Positions 36,449 to 45,138 of a stretch of DNA of 64,000 nt are shown here, in pieces. The DNA is taken from assembly GCA_024691325.1 (NCBI GenBank), contig JAILNR010000019.1, positions 52,669 through 116,668 on the forward strand, written 5' to 3'. Source of the stretch: Saccharofermentans sp. (lineage in GTDB: Bacteria > Bacillota > Clostridia > Saccharofermentanales > Saccharofermentanaceae). Position 1 is the stretch's first letter. Each line of letters begins with the position of its first letter. The position numbers and the translations under genes are program-made. Below the pieces are notes generated by a model. The model worked only from the letters and a program-made list of their open reading frames with translations, ran no database searches and was not told where the DNA came from.

Positions 36449-38278
36449 TCAGCTTAAATTGGATGCACCTATCCTGGTAGCTCCCGCTTCAAGCATTGCC
36501 TTGGCATCTTCTTGTGTCCTGATGCCGCCTGCAGCCTTAACTTCAACGGTGGCGCCTGTATAGTGGCGCATAAGTTTGACATCATCGATGGTGGCACCCG
36601 CGCTTCCAAAGCCCGTGGATGTCTTTATAAAGTCAGCGCCTTGAACGGTCACTATGTTGCAGAGCATCTTCTTCTCGGTGTCGGTAAGGTCGCAGGTCTC
36701 GATGATAACTTTAAGTATTGCGCCTTTGGCGTGAACGGCATCTGCTAAGACTGCAATCTCTGTTGCCGCTTCCTCGAATCTTCTGGACTTAATGAAGTTG
36801 ATATTAATCACCATATCTATCTCGGAAGCACCGTTTGATATCGCATCGAGAGCCTCGTACTTCTTTACCGCCGTGGTCTGATAACCGTTAGGGAATCCGA
36901 TTACGGTACAGATATTAAGTCTGCCGTCAGCCCTTACGGCCGCATCACGGACGAAGCATGGCTGGACACAGACGGAGGCTGCGTGATTCCCGATCGCGGT
37001 ATCTACGAGATCAGTAATATCCTTCGTCGTGGCGGTCTTCTTAAGGTTAGTCATGTCAACGTATGAGAAGATGTTTGTGGATACACTTCTGTGAGGGATT
37101 CTCTTAACGCTGCCCGGAAGATTCCGCGAAAGCAAAGCGGAATAAACAACTGAAGCAATAAAACCGAAGCCTGCTATCTCTCCCAGATTATGGGGAACAT
37201 TATATCCGTCCCCGTACATAAGAACCGGAACACACTCACGCGAGTGATCAGTGGATGGAGTCGAAGGGTCGCAACCGTGATCTGCCGTGATTATAAGAAG
37301 ATCATCCTTCTCGATAAGAGGTATTATCTCACTTAAAGCATTATCGAATTCGTGCATTGCGTTCGCATACCCGGGGATATCGTTTCTGTGTCCGTACTTC
37401 ATGTCGAAGTCAACGAGGTTCACGTAGCAAAGGCCGTGGAAGTCACAACTCAGCATATCGCGCAGTCTCTGGATTCCGTCCGTGTTATCAGATGTCGCTG
37501 TCATCTCGGTAAGGCCTCTTGATGCGAACAGGTCTTTGATCTTCCCGATTGAGATAACATCGAGTCCTTCATCCTTAAGGATATCGAGCATGGTCGCAGA
37601 AGGAGCGGGCACAGTATAATCGTGTCTGTTCGGTGTCCTGGTAAAGCCTTCCTCGGGAGAACCTGTGAACGGTCTTGCTATAACTCTTCCGACGCCGTGT
37701 TTTCCCGTCATGAATGCGCGGCATTTCTCACATATCTCATAAAGCTCATCAAGAGGAACTATGTCCTCGTGAGCTGCGATCTGAAGAACTGAATCTGCAG
37801 ATGTATAGACGATGAGATCTCCCGTCTCCATGTGGTGCTTGCCGTAATCCCTTATGACATCCGTGCCGCTGTACGGCTTATTGCAGACAATGCCTCTTCC
37901 CGATGCATACCTTATCTTCTCAAGTATCTCTTCCGGGAATCCGTTAGGGTAGGTGGGGAGGGGGGTTGAAGAATACACTCCCGCCATCTCCCAGTGTCCT
38001 ATAGTTGAATCTTTGCCTGAAGACAACTCTCTTATCCTGCCGTAAGAACCGATGGGAGCAGGGATCGACTTCTGCGCCTTTTTCCACTTTATGATGCGTT
38101 CATCATCAAGGCCGTCTATGTCAAAAAGACCCATCTTGGAAAGCCCCGGGAAGGCTTCGTCGGAATCGGACAGCACTGCCGCAAGCGTATTGCTGCCTTC
38201 ATCGCCAAAGGCGCTCTCATCGGGAGCACCGCCTAATCCGAAACTGTCCAGAACCACAAGAAAAACACGTTTTGCCAT
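36449..38278 (-). CDS. deoB-deoC: Phosphopentomutase-deoxyribose-phosphate aldolase fusion (DeoB-DeoC)
   Basis: A 609-residue fusion. Residues about 1-395 are a complete phosphopentomutase: RVFLVVLDSFGLGGAPD, GDEGSNTL, metal-site ADHGCDPSTPSTDHSRE. Residues about 400-609 are deoxyribose-phosphate aldolase: FSYVDMTNLKKTAT, SEIDMVINI with the catalytic Asp, ADFIKTSTGFG with the Schiff-base Lys and VKAAGGIRT with the second Lys. The two catalyse successive steps turning deoxyribose-1-phosphate into glyceraldehyde-3-phosphate and acetaldehyde. There is no frame break. ATG at 38278 is preceded by GGAG. No other deo genes are next to it. Confidence 0.93.
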   Translation of the reverse strand: MAKRVFLVVLDSFGLGGAPDESAFGDEGSNTLAAVLSDSDEAFPGLSKMGLFDIDGLDDERIIKWKKAQKSIPAPIGSYGRIRELSSGKDSTIGHWEMAGVYSSTPLPTYPNGFPEEILEKIRYASGRGIVCNKPYSGTDVIRDYGKHHMETGDLIVYTSADSVLQIAAHEDIVPLDELYEICEKCRAFMTGKHGVGRVIARPFTGSPEEGFTRTPNRHDYTVPAPSATMLDILKDEGLDVISIGKIKDLFASRGLTEMTATSDNTDGIQRLRDMLSCDFHGLCYVNLVDFDMKYGHRNDIPGYANAMHEFDNALSEIIPLIEKDDLLIITADHGCDPSTPSTDHSRECVPVLMYGDGYNVPHNLGEIAGFGFIASVVYSALLSRNLPGSVKRIPHRSVSTNIFSYVDMTNLKKTATTKDITDLVDTAIGNHAASVCVQPCFVRDAAVRADGRLNICTVIGFPNGYQTTAVKKYEALDAISNGASEIDMVININFIKSRRFEEAATEIAVLADAVHAKGAILKVIIETCDLTDTEKKMLCNIVTVQGADFIKTSTGFGSAGATIDDVKLMRHYTGATVEVKAAGGIRTQEDAKAMLEAGATRIGASNLS

Positions 38279-38334
38279 GAGTTTATCTCCAAAACACATA
38301 TTTAATAAAGTATACCGCGTAAGAAAGCATATTG

Positions 38335-38340
38335 TATAAT
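38335..38340 (+). promoter_or_regulatory. -10 element upstream of the DEAD-box helicase gene
   Basis: A perfect TATAAT 26 bases before the ATG at 38366, in the short divergent region with deoB-deoC. The -35 is not clear. Confidence 0.45.
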
Positions 38341-38365
38341 AGCCGGGTGAAAAGGAAAAAACTAT

Positions 38366-39502
38366 ATGAGTGAGAACGAAGAAATAAGTTTTAAAGACAT
38401 GGATTTATCCCCCGAGATAATGGACTCGTTAAGAAAGATGGGGGTAAAAAGACCTACTACGGTACAGCAGAAGGCTATACCGCTTCTTATGGATAATATG
38501 TGCCTTATTGCAAAGGCTCCCACAGGAACAGGAAAGACATTTGCTTTCTCGATTCCGATACTTGAATACCTCAACATGAATGTGGATTTTGTTCAGGCCT
38601 TGATCTTATGCCCCACAAGAGAACTTGCTTTGCAGATAGCATCCGAGATCAAAGGTCTCGCACGCTTCATCAGGGACTTTAATGTCTGCGCTGTCATAGG
38701 CGGACAGAACATAAGGACACAGGAGAATAAACTCAAAAGAAAGCCGCAGGTCGTGGTCGCGACTCCGGGAAGACTTCTGGACCTCGTGCAAAGAAAGATG
38801 ATCGACATAAGCGGCATCTATACTCTCGTTCTCGACGAGGCTGACGAGATGCTCAAGATGGGCTTCATCAACGACATTCGAAAAGTAATGGCGTTAACAC
38901 CCAAGGACAAGCAGATAGCTTTGTTCTCCGCGACCATGCCGAGGGAGATCCTCGATATAACATGGCAGTTCATGGACGGCGCCGCCGAGATCGACGTTAT
39001 GCCCAAGGCGGAGGACCATCCCAACATAGATGAGTATATTATCGAGGTCCCCGAGAAGGATAAGGTTTCTTCCATAGTAAGTGTCCTCGATGCCGAGCAT
39101 ATCCGAAAAGCTATCGTCTTTTGCAACACGAGAACACAGACCGAGAAAGTATTACGTAAGCTCGAGGCATCAGGAATCTTGTGCGGTATCCTTCACGGAA
39201 GCATAGGACAGGGCGGAAGAAACAGAGTCATGGACGGATTCCGCAAGAATAAGTTCAATGTTCTTGTTGCGACCGATGTTGTTGCAAGAGGAATCGATGT
39301 CGATGATGTTGAAGCCGTCTTTAATCTCGATATACCTAATGAGAATGAGTTCTATCTTCACAGGATTGGAAGGACCGGGCGTGCCGGAAGAAGCGGAAAG
39401 GCTTTCTCGCTTGTGGCTTATATGGATAAGCCCAGGATGGAAGAGATAATACGCTACACATCCTGTAATCCTGAGATTTATGAATTAAAAGGAAATTCAT
39501 AA
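38366..39502 (+). CDS. DEAD-box ATP-dependent RNA helicase
   Basis: A 378-residue core helicase. Motifs in order: Q-motif PTTVQQKAIP, Walker A APTGTGKT, PTRELA, TPGR, DEAD, SAT, then in the second RecA domain VFCNTRTQ, ATDVVARGID and HRIGRTGRAG. It lacks the RNA-binding C-terminal extensions of DbpA, CsdA or CshA, so its RNA target is not predictable; roles in ribosome assembly or mRNA decay are usual. A TATAAT lies just upstream. Its 3' end carries a 10-base inverted repeat. Confidence 0.96.
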   Translation: MSENEEISFKDMDLSPEIMDSLRKMGVKRPTTVQQKAIPLLMDNMCLIAKAPTGTGKTFAFSIPILEYLNMNVDFVQALILCPTRELALQIASEIKGLARFIRDFNVCAVIGGQNIRTQENKLKRKPQVVVATPGRLLDLVQRKMIDISGIYTLVLDEADEMLKMGFINDIRKVMALTPKDKQIALFSATMPREILDITWQFMDGAAEIDVMPKAEDHPNIDEYIIEVPEKDKVSSIVSVLDAEHIRKAIVFCNTRTQTEKVLRKLEASGILCGILHGSIGQGGRNRVMDGFRKNKFNVLVATDVVARGIDVDDVEAVFNLDIPNENEFYLHRIGRTGRAGRSGKAFSLVAYMDKPRMEEIIRYTSCNPEIYELKGNS

Positions 39503-39503
39503 A
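39477..39503 (+). other. AT-rich stem-loop at the helicase 3' end
   Basis: TTTATGAATT (39477-39486) pairs with AATTCATAAA (39494-39503) around a seven-base loop, spanning the last codons. An A-run follows, so it is not a clear terminator for the plus strand. Confidence 0.45.
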
Positions 39504-39525
39504 AAAAACAACTATTTTGCTATTA

Positions 39526-39572
39526 TCCGAACTTGCCGTAAGGTAAAATGAACATGCTAAATAAAGTTCGGA
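39526..39572 (+). promoter_or_regulatory. Leader inverted repeat covering the GH3 ribosome-binding site
   Basis: TCCGAACTT (39526-39534) is the exact complement of AAGTTCGGA (39564-39572), nine base pairs across a 29-base loop. The right arm runs into the GGAGG at 39570-39574, so folding would hide the ribosome-binding site of the GH3 gene. It may instead be a DNA operator. Confidence 0.45.
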
Positions 39573-39581
39573 GGTCTTCTT

Positions 39582-42362
39582 ATGCCCGAATTAACTCTCG
39601 ATTGGAAGAAGTATAAGGATGCTGCAGTCCGCGTTGCCTGTGACGGTGCTGTCTTACTTAAGAATGATAAGAATGCTCTGCCTGTGGCTAAGGACGCGAA
39701 GGTCGCGCTTTTCGGAAGGATGCAGGGCAATTACTACAAGAGTGGTACCGGCTCCGGCGGCATGGTCAATGTAAGTCATGTTTACGATATAAGAGAAGGC
39801 CTCAAGGAAGCGGGAGTAGCGCTCGATCAGGACCTAATTGATATTTACACGGAGTGGGAGAAATCCAATCCCGTGGATCCCGGTTCCGGCTGGGGTAATG
39901 AGAAGTGGTCGCAGGAAGAGATGCCTGTTGATGATGCACTTGCATCGCGTTTCGCTTCAGCTGATGATGTTGCAATTATCGTTATCGCGAGAACTGCCGG
40001 AGAGGACCGTGACAATACCTCTCAGAAAGGTTCTTACTATCTGTCTGACGGTGAAGAACAGCTCATCGGGACAGTCTGCAAGGCTTTTGATAAGACCATA
40101 GTTCTTCTTAATGTCGGTAATATCATCGATATGTCGTGGGTAACCAGGTATGATCCGTCAGCTGTCATGTATGTTTGGCAGGCGGGAATGTACGGCGGAC
40201 TTGCTGCAGGTGATCTCGTGACGGGTAAAGCTAATCCTTCCGGATGCCTTACAGACACTATCGCATTTGATCTTAATGACTATCCTTCAGGCAAGAACTT
40301 CGGTGCCGGCGACGGTGAGAAGGATATCTATGAGGAGGATATCTTCGTAGGTTACAGATACTTCAGCACATTTGCCCCCGGTAAGGTTCAGTACCCGTTC
40401 GGATTCGGCCTTTCCTATTCAAAGTTCTCTTACGAGAATGAGGGGTTTACCTGCAATAACGGTGATGTAACCGTTAAGGTCAGGGTAACAAACGAAGGTG
40501 ACCGCGACGGAGCTAAGACCATAATGCTCTTTGCCGATGCACCCGCGGGAATTCTTACCAAGGCTTCAAGAGTTCTTACCGGTTTTGCAAAGACATCAGT
40601 TCTTAAGCCCGGTCAGAGTGAGACCGTTACTATCGAAGCTCCCGTTAGGCGTTATGCTTCTTATGACGACGACGGAAGACTGGGTAAGGGTACCGGCTGG
40701 ATGATAGAGAAGGGAACTTACTCTTTCTTTGCAGGCGAGAATGTTGTTGATGTTAAGAAGGCCGGCGAGACTTCTTTCGAAGACACTGCCGTCATCGAGA
40801 ATCTCAAGCCCGCCTTAAGACCTGTCGAATCATTCAAGAGAATGACAAATAACGGTACGGAAGATGTACCCGTGAGGCAGAAAGAGAATATTGAAGATTA
40901 TGCTTTGAGCCTTGAGCCCGAGCTACCACAGACAGGTGACAGGGGTATAAAGCTTGCTGATGTTAAGACCGGCAAGAATACTCTCGATGAGTTTGTTGCC
41001 CAGCTTGATGATGCTGATCTGTCGCTTATCATCAGAGGTGAAGGCATGGGAAGCCCGAAGGTTACGACCGGAACGGCGGGTGCTTTCGCAGGACTATCGA
41101 AGCAGCACAGAAATCTTGGAATCCCTTCTGTCTGCTGTTCTGACGGTCCTTCAGGAATGAGGATCGACAGCGGTAAGAAGTGCTTCTCCCTGCCGAACGG
41201 AACCTGTATCGCTTCAACCTTTGATGTGAAGATCGTGGAGGAACTCTTCGACTGCTTTGGCATCGAGATGATCTCCAATCAGGTCGATGCCATCTTAGGT
41301 CCCGGAATCAATATCCACAGATATCCGTTGAACGGAAGAAACTTCGAGTACTTCTCGGAAGATCCTCTTGTCACGGGGATAATGGCTGCTGCCCAGATCA
41401 AGGCTCTCGAGAAGCATGGCGTAACAGCCGTAATCAAGCACTTCTGCGCGAATAACAGAGAGACCAAGAGACGCTTCATGGATTCTGTTATTTCTGAGAA
41501 GGCACTTCGTGAGATCTACTTGAGAGGATATGAGATCGCAGTCAAGGAAGGCGGTGCAAGAAGCATCATGTCTTCCTATAACAAGATAAACGGAACTTAC
41601 GGTACTTCGAACTATGAGCTTAATACTGAGATATTAAGAAACCAGTGGGGTTACGAAGGTATCGTAATGACAGACTGGTGGGCATTTATCACGAAGGTTC
41701 CGGATTTCATGCACGTTTCCTCTGCTTTGACTGAGCATTCGTTTATGGCCAGAGCCCAGTGTGATCTGTTCATGGTTTGCTCGAAGGTAGAGAACGAAGA
41801 CCTCGATGAGAGTGATATTGCCGAGTGCCTCGCGAACAACAGAACGGACATGATAACAAGAGCCGAGATGCAAAGGAATGCGAAGAACATCCTTAAGTTC
41901 GCGATGAATACGCCGGCGATGGAAAGACTCATGGACAATGAGATTACTGTTAAGCATATCGACTGCCCGTTTGGTGAGGATACTATCGTAACCAAGGTGG
42001 ATAAGTATTATCTGGTAAACGAGACTGATGAGACTGTCATCGATGTTGATACGGATACATCCACGGGTGCCGACTGGACATTCGGAATCGAGGCTGAGAC
42101 TCCAGGTATGTACGATGTGGAATTCACGGCTTATTCCGATCTTAACGCACTCGCCCAGATCCCTATGACCATCTACATCACGAGTATTCCTTTCCATGTA
42201 ATTACATGGAACGGCCTTGAAGGTCAGGAGGGTAGCAAGCCTGCAGTATTCAGGATGCTCTCGAGGTACAACATCTTCAGGATCCACTTCGGAGGCGCGG
42301 GAGTTAAGCTTCTTACAATGAAGGTTAAGTTCAAGACCAACGAGATAGGAGACTTCAGCTGA
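39582..42362 (+). CDS. GH3 beta-glucosidase with swapped domain order
   Basis: 926 residues, no signal peptide, so cytoplasmic. The usual C-terminal GH3 domain comes first (DGAVLLKNDKNALPV ... SGTGSGGMVN ... YPFGFGLSYSKF), then a fibronectin-III-like domain (about 290-400), and then the catalytic N-type barrel (about 460-760) with SDGPSGMR, GPGINIHRYPLNGRNFEYF, KHFCANNRE and the nucleophile Asp in GIVMTDWWA. This reversed order is known in Ruminococcus and Butyrivibrio beta-glucosidases. It probably cleaves imported cellodextrins made by enzymes such as the GH9 upstream. A terminator follows. Confidence 0.95.
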   Translation: MPELTLDWKKYKDAAVRVACDGAVLLKNDKNALPVAKDAKVALFGRMQGNYYKSGTGSGGMVNVSHVYDIREGLKEAGVALDQDLIDIYTEWEKSNPVDPGSGWGNEKWSQEEMPVDDALASRFASADDVAIIVIARTAGEDRDNTSQKGSYYLSDGEEQLIGTVCKAFDKTIVLLNVGNIIDMSWVTRYDPSAVMYVWQAGMYGGLAAGDLVTGKANPSGCLTDTIAFDLNDYPSGKNFGAGDGEKDIYEEDIFVGYRYFSTFAPGKVQYPFGFGLSYSKFSYENEGFTCNNGDVTVKVRVTNEGDRDGAKTIMLFADAPAGILTKASRVLTGFAKTSVLKPGQSETVTIEAPVRRYASYDDDGRLGKGTGWMIEKGTYSFFAGENVVDVKKAGETSFEDTAVIENLKPALRPVESFKRMTNNGTEDVPVRQKENIEDYALSLEPELPQTGDRGIKLADVKTGKNTLDEFVAQLDDADLSLIIRGEGMGSPKVTTGTAGAFAGLSKQHRNLGIPSVCCSDGPSGMRIDSGKKCFSLPNGTCIASTFDVKIVEELFDCFGIEMISNQVDAILGPGINIHRYPLNGRNFEYFSEDPLVTGIMAAAQIKALEKHGVTAVIKHFCANNRETKRRFMDSVISEKALREIYLRGYEIAVKEGGARSIMSSYNKINGTYGTSNYELNTEILRNQWGYEGIVMTDWWAFITKVPDFMHVSSALTEHSFMARAQCDLFMVCSKVENEDLDESDIAECLANNRTDMITRAEMQRNAKNILKFAMNTPAMERLMDNEITVKHIDCPFGEDTIVTKVDKYYLVNETDETVIDVDTDTSTGADWTFGIEAETPGMYDVEFTAYSDLNALAQIPMTIYITSIPFHVITWNGLEGQEGSKPAVFRMLSRYNIFRIHFGGAGVKLLTMKVKFKTNEIGDFS

Positions 42363-42400
42363 TCCCTTTGATGAATCATCTAATATTTAATGCTACAATA

Positions 42401-42433
42401 ATAGTCGGCCGTGATGAGCGGCTGACTATTTTT
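42401..42433 (+). terminator. Rho-independent terminator after the GH3 gene
   Basis: ATAGTCGGCCG (42401-42411) pairs with CGGCTGACTAT (42419-42429), an 11-bp stem with one G-U pair and a seven-base loop, followed by TTTTT. It lies 15 bases before the next gene. Confidence 0.85.
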
Positions 42434-42447
42434 ACAGGAGGCAGAGG

Positions 42448-43134
42448 ATGAGAAGAGACTACTTCATATGTGTATTTCTTTTGTGCATATGTGTATCACT
42501 TTTCTATGTATGCTTTCTGCCGCTTTACTTTGTTTACGGTGCAGAACCTGTTCCCCGTGAATTCGGGATACTCGAGTCGGTCTTAAGCTGGGTGTACATT
42601 TTGCTTATCTTTATCGTGCTCCCCGTTTATGCCGCATATAAGAAAAGATTCTGGATAAGTGCCGGCCTTGCAGCTTACGGCGTGCTCGCTTCAATCCCGG
42701 TTTGGTTTCTTCCTAAGATGGCAGACAAACTTGCGGGCGAGGATGCAAGCATAATCTCGGTTGCATGGGCCTTCCTTCTTAAGTCGATCTACGGCATGGC
42801 AGAGGCTCCTTTCGCTGCACTTGTGCCTGCTCTCGGCAAACGTCTTCCTGAGGCTCTTCCGAGGTGGATCATGCCGGTATCGCTTCTGTCTTACGCAGCA
42901 CTTCGTGTTATCAGATATTACCGTAACGCTTATATCGCTGAGCAGCTTGACCCCGCGAAAGCACTTGATACAACATCTATCGAGAGCAGCGGAACGGTAG
43001 GAAGCCTGAGCACCAAGCCTGTCCGTAAAGCTACCATGCCGGAAGTATTGGGAACAGTCATCTCAGCTCCGGGGAAAAAAGCTGCAGCACCCCGTGAAGA
43101 AGGCAGTAATCGTTCAAAATCGCCTGCGGAGTAA
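42448..43134 (+). CDS. Membrane protein of unknown function
   Basis: 228 residues with about five hydrophobic helices in the first 165 (FICVFLLCICVSLFYVCFL, LSWVYILLIFIVLPVYAAY and others) and a hydrophilic Ser/Lys/Ala-rich tail. I recognise no family. The ATG follows AGGAGG directly after the GH3 terminator hairpin. It lies upstream of a hemolysin III-like gene, which has its own likely promoter. Confidence 0.7.
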   Translation: MRRDYFICVFLLCICVSLFYVCFLPLYFVYGAEPVPREFGILESVLSWVYILLIFIVLPVYAAYKKRFWISAGLAAYGVLASIPVWFLPKMADKLAGEDASIISVAWAFLLKSIYGMAEAPFAALVPALGKRLPEALPRWIMPVSLLSYAALRVIRYYRNAYIAEQLDPAKALDTTSIESSGTVGSLSTKPVRKATMPEVLGTVISAPGKKAAAPREEGSNRSKSPAE

Positions 43135-43137
43135 GGA

Positions 43138-43166
43138 TAGACCGCTTATAAAATCTGTTATATAAT
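43138..43166 (+). promoter_or_regulatory. Promoter of the hemolysin III-like/buk-pta genes
   Basis: TAGACC (43138-43143), a 17-bp spacer and perfect TATAAT (43161-43166), 30 bases before the ATG at 43196. Confidence 0.55.
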
Positions 43167-43195
43167 CTTACGAATTCATTATCCGGAGAATAAGA

Positions 43196-43999
43196 ATGGC
43201 TAAGAATAACAAGCATTGGGAAAAGATGATGTCCAGCGAGAGCGACCGCAAGGTTGCAAAGCAGGGACAGGATCCCCTCGAGGTTGGTCTTTCCGACATG
43301 AGCTGGTTCCAGAGACAGACCAGACGTGTAAAGAGGACAATCGAGAAGACCCGTGAGACATTCGGTGAAGAGGTCGGAAACTCCATTACATCAGGTGTTT
43401 TGGCCATCTACCTTTTGTTCATGATACCCTTTGCTTCCGTTAATGCTTTCATCAATGCACCCGAAGGCTATGAGTTCTCTGATTGCTTCGGAACCTCAGC
43501 ATTTGTTGTCTTTGGTTTCCTTGCAACACTTTTTACAACGATCTATCACTTCCAAAAGCCGGGTTCTCTTCATAAGAGAGTATTCGCGAAGCTCGATCAT
43601 ATAATGACCTATTACGCTATCCTTGGTGTATTCACACCTTTGTGTTTCTCTATTGTGGAGGGGGCTTTGGGCCTGGGTATTCTTATCGCCGAGCTCTCGC
43701 TTGCGCTTTTGGGCACGTTCCTGATGATATTTATGTATCCCGATAATAAGATCGGAACGAGATTTGCTGTTTTGATCTACGGCATCATGGGCATTCTCGG
43801 TATTCCGCTTCTGGGTACTTTACACGATAATATGACGACAGGTTCGTTCTGGCTTCTTATAGCAGGTGTCTGCTGTTATATTGTCGGCTTGTTCTTCTAT
43901 TCAGGAAAGAAGTTCAAGTTTTCTCACATGGTGTGGCATCTGCTTGTTGTTGCGGCGTATGTTTGCCACGTACTTTCATTGGTTTACTATTTCAGATAA
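43196..43999 (+). CDS. Hemolysin III / PAQR-family membrane protein
   Basis: 267 residues: a charged cytoplasmic N-terminus of about 60 residues, then seven hydrophobic helices. Conserved PAQR metal-site pieces are visible: TTIYHF in helix 2, AKLDHIMTYYAILG in helix 3 and the closing HMVWHLLVVAAYVCH in helix 7. Family members are putative zinc-dependent membrane hydrolases or sensors; the name hemolysin is historical and gives no function. It is 16 bases before buk and probably co-transcribed with it. Confidence 0.88.
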   Translation: MAKNNKHWEKMMSSESDRKVAKQGQDPLEVGLSDMSWFQRQTRRVKRTIEKTRETFGEEVGNSITSGVLAIYLLFMIPFASVNAFINAPEGYEFSDCFGTSAFVVFGFLATLFTTIYHFQKPGSLHKRVFAKLDHIMTYYAILGVFTPLCFSIVEGALGLGILIAELSLALLGTFLMIFMYPDNKIGTRFAVLIYGIMGILGIPLLGTLHDNMTTGSFWLLIAGVCCYIVGLFFYSGKKFKFSHMVWHLLVVAAYVCHVLSLVYYFR

Positions 44000-44015
44000 G
44001 TAAGGCGGCACAACT

Positions 44016-45119
44016 ATGTATAAGATCTTAGTAATCAATCCGGGTTCAACATCAACCAAGGTCAGTCTTTTCGAGGACGAGAATCTCATTTTCGAGAAGA
44101 GTCTTTTCCATGATGCGGATGAACTTTTGAAGTTCCCCCACGTTAATCTCCAGATGCCTTTCCGCTATGAGGTTATTCTCAACATGCTTAAGGAGGAGAA
44201 CGAGGACCCCGCTAATATCGATGCTTTCGTCGGAAGAGGCGGCAGCGCCTGCACACAGCCCGGCGGAATCACAAAGATAGACCAGAAGCTTTATGATGAT
44301 ACCGTAGAGGCAGTCGGCGGCTCGGAGCATCCTGCGAAGCTCGGTGTCATGATCGCATGGAAGTTCGCACAGGAGTATAACAAGCCTGCATATACATTGA
44401 ATCCCACGAATGTGGATGAGTACTGTGATTACGCGAGACTTACAGGTATCAAGGGTGTCTACAGAGTATCCCACTCCCACGTTCTTAACCAGAAAGCGGT
44501 CGCTGCTTATCATGCCAAGACACTTGGCGGCAAATATGAGGACTATATCTTTATCGTTGCGCATATAGACGGCGGTATCACGGTAAGTGCTCACGATCAC
44601 GGCAGAATGGTCGACGGCAACATGGGTGCTGACGGCGAGGGTGCTTTCACACCTACAAGAATCGGCTCGGTTCCGGTGCTTGCGCTTCTCGACTATATTG
44701 ATGAGAACGGTACGGATGCGGTCCGCTTGAGATGCTCGCGTGCAGGAGGTTTTGTTGACCTGTTCGGCACGGCCAATTCCGATACTATCCACGAGCTTGT
44801 TGAAGAGGATGACCTTAAGGCGACACTCGTTTGGAATACCATGCTCTATCAGATCTGTAAGATGATAGGCGAGATGAGTGCCGTGCTGTGCGGTAAGGTT
44901 GACGGAATCCTGCTTACGGGCGGACTTTTAAGATTCGACGATGTCCGCGCCACTATCGAAAAGCGCTGCGGCTTCATCGCACCCATCAGCGTTTACCCCG
45001 GTGAGATGGAGCAGGAGGCACTGGCGCTTCCTGCGCTCGAGGTGTTAAGAGGCGAGAAGGAGCCTATGACTTACTCGGGAAAGAATGTCTGGAACGGGTT
45101 TAAGGGAATCGATCTGTAA
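44016..45119 (+). CDS. buk: Butyrate kinase family acyl kinase
   Basis: A 367-residue ASKHA-fold kinase making ATP from an acyl phosphate. It starts YKILVINPGSTSTKVSLFE as in butyrate kinases, with AFVGRGG, VSHSHVLNQKAVA, HIDGGITVSAHDHGRMVDG and ILLTGGLLR. It lies 19 bases before a phosphotransacetylase gene and not a ptb gene. No acetate kinase is in the window, so it may act on acetyl-, propionyl- or butyryl-phosphate in vivo. Family placement is firm; substrate is open. Confidence 0.92.
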   Translation: MYKILVINPGSTSTKVSLFEDENLIFEKSLFHDADELLKFPHVNLQMPFRYEVILNMLKEENEDPANIDAFVGRGGSACTQPGGITKIDQKLYDDTVEAVGGSEHPAKLGVMIAWKFAQEYNKPAYTLNPTNVDEYCDYARLTGIKGVYRVSHSHVLNQKAVAAYHAKTLGGKYEDYIFIVAHIDGGITVSAHDHGRMVDGNMGADGEGAFTPTRIGSVPVLALLDYIDENGTDAVRLRCSRAGGFVDLFGTANSDTIHELVEEDDLKATLVWNTMLYQICKMIGEMSAVLCGKVDGILLTGGLLRFDDVRATIEKRCGFIAPISVYPGEMEQEALALPALEVLRGEKEPMTYSGKNVWNGFKGIDL

Positions 45120-45138
45120 TTAAACGGAGGGGATTAAT

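Noticed and set aside
43196..43999. Haemolytic toxin
   Set aside because: Hemolysin III is a historical family name; the sequence is a PAQR-type seven-helix membrane protein with no sign of toxin function.
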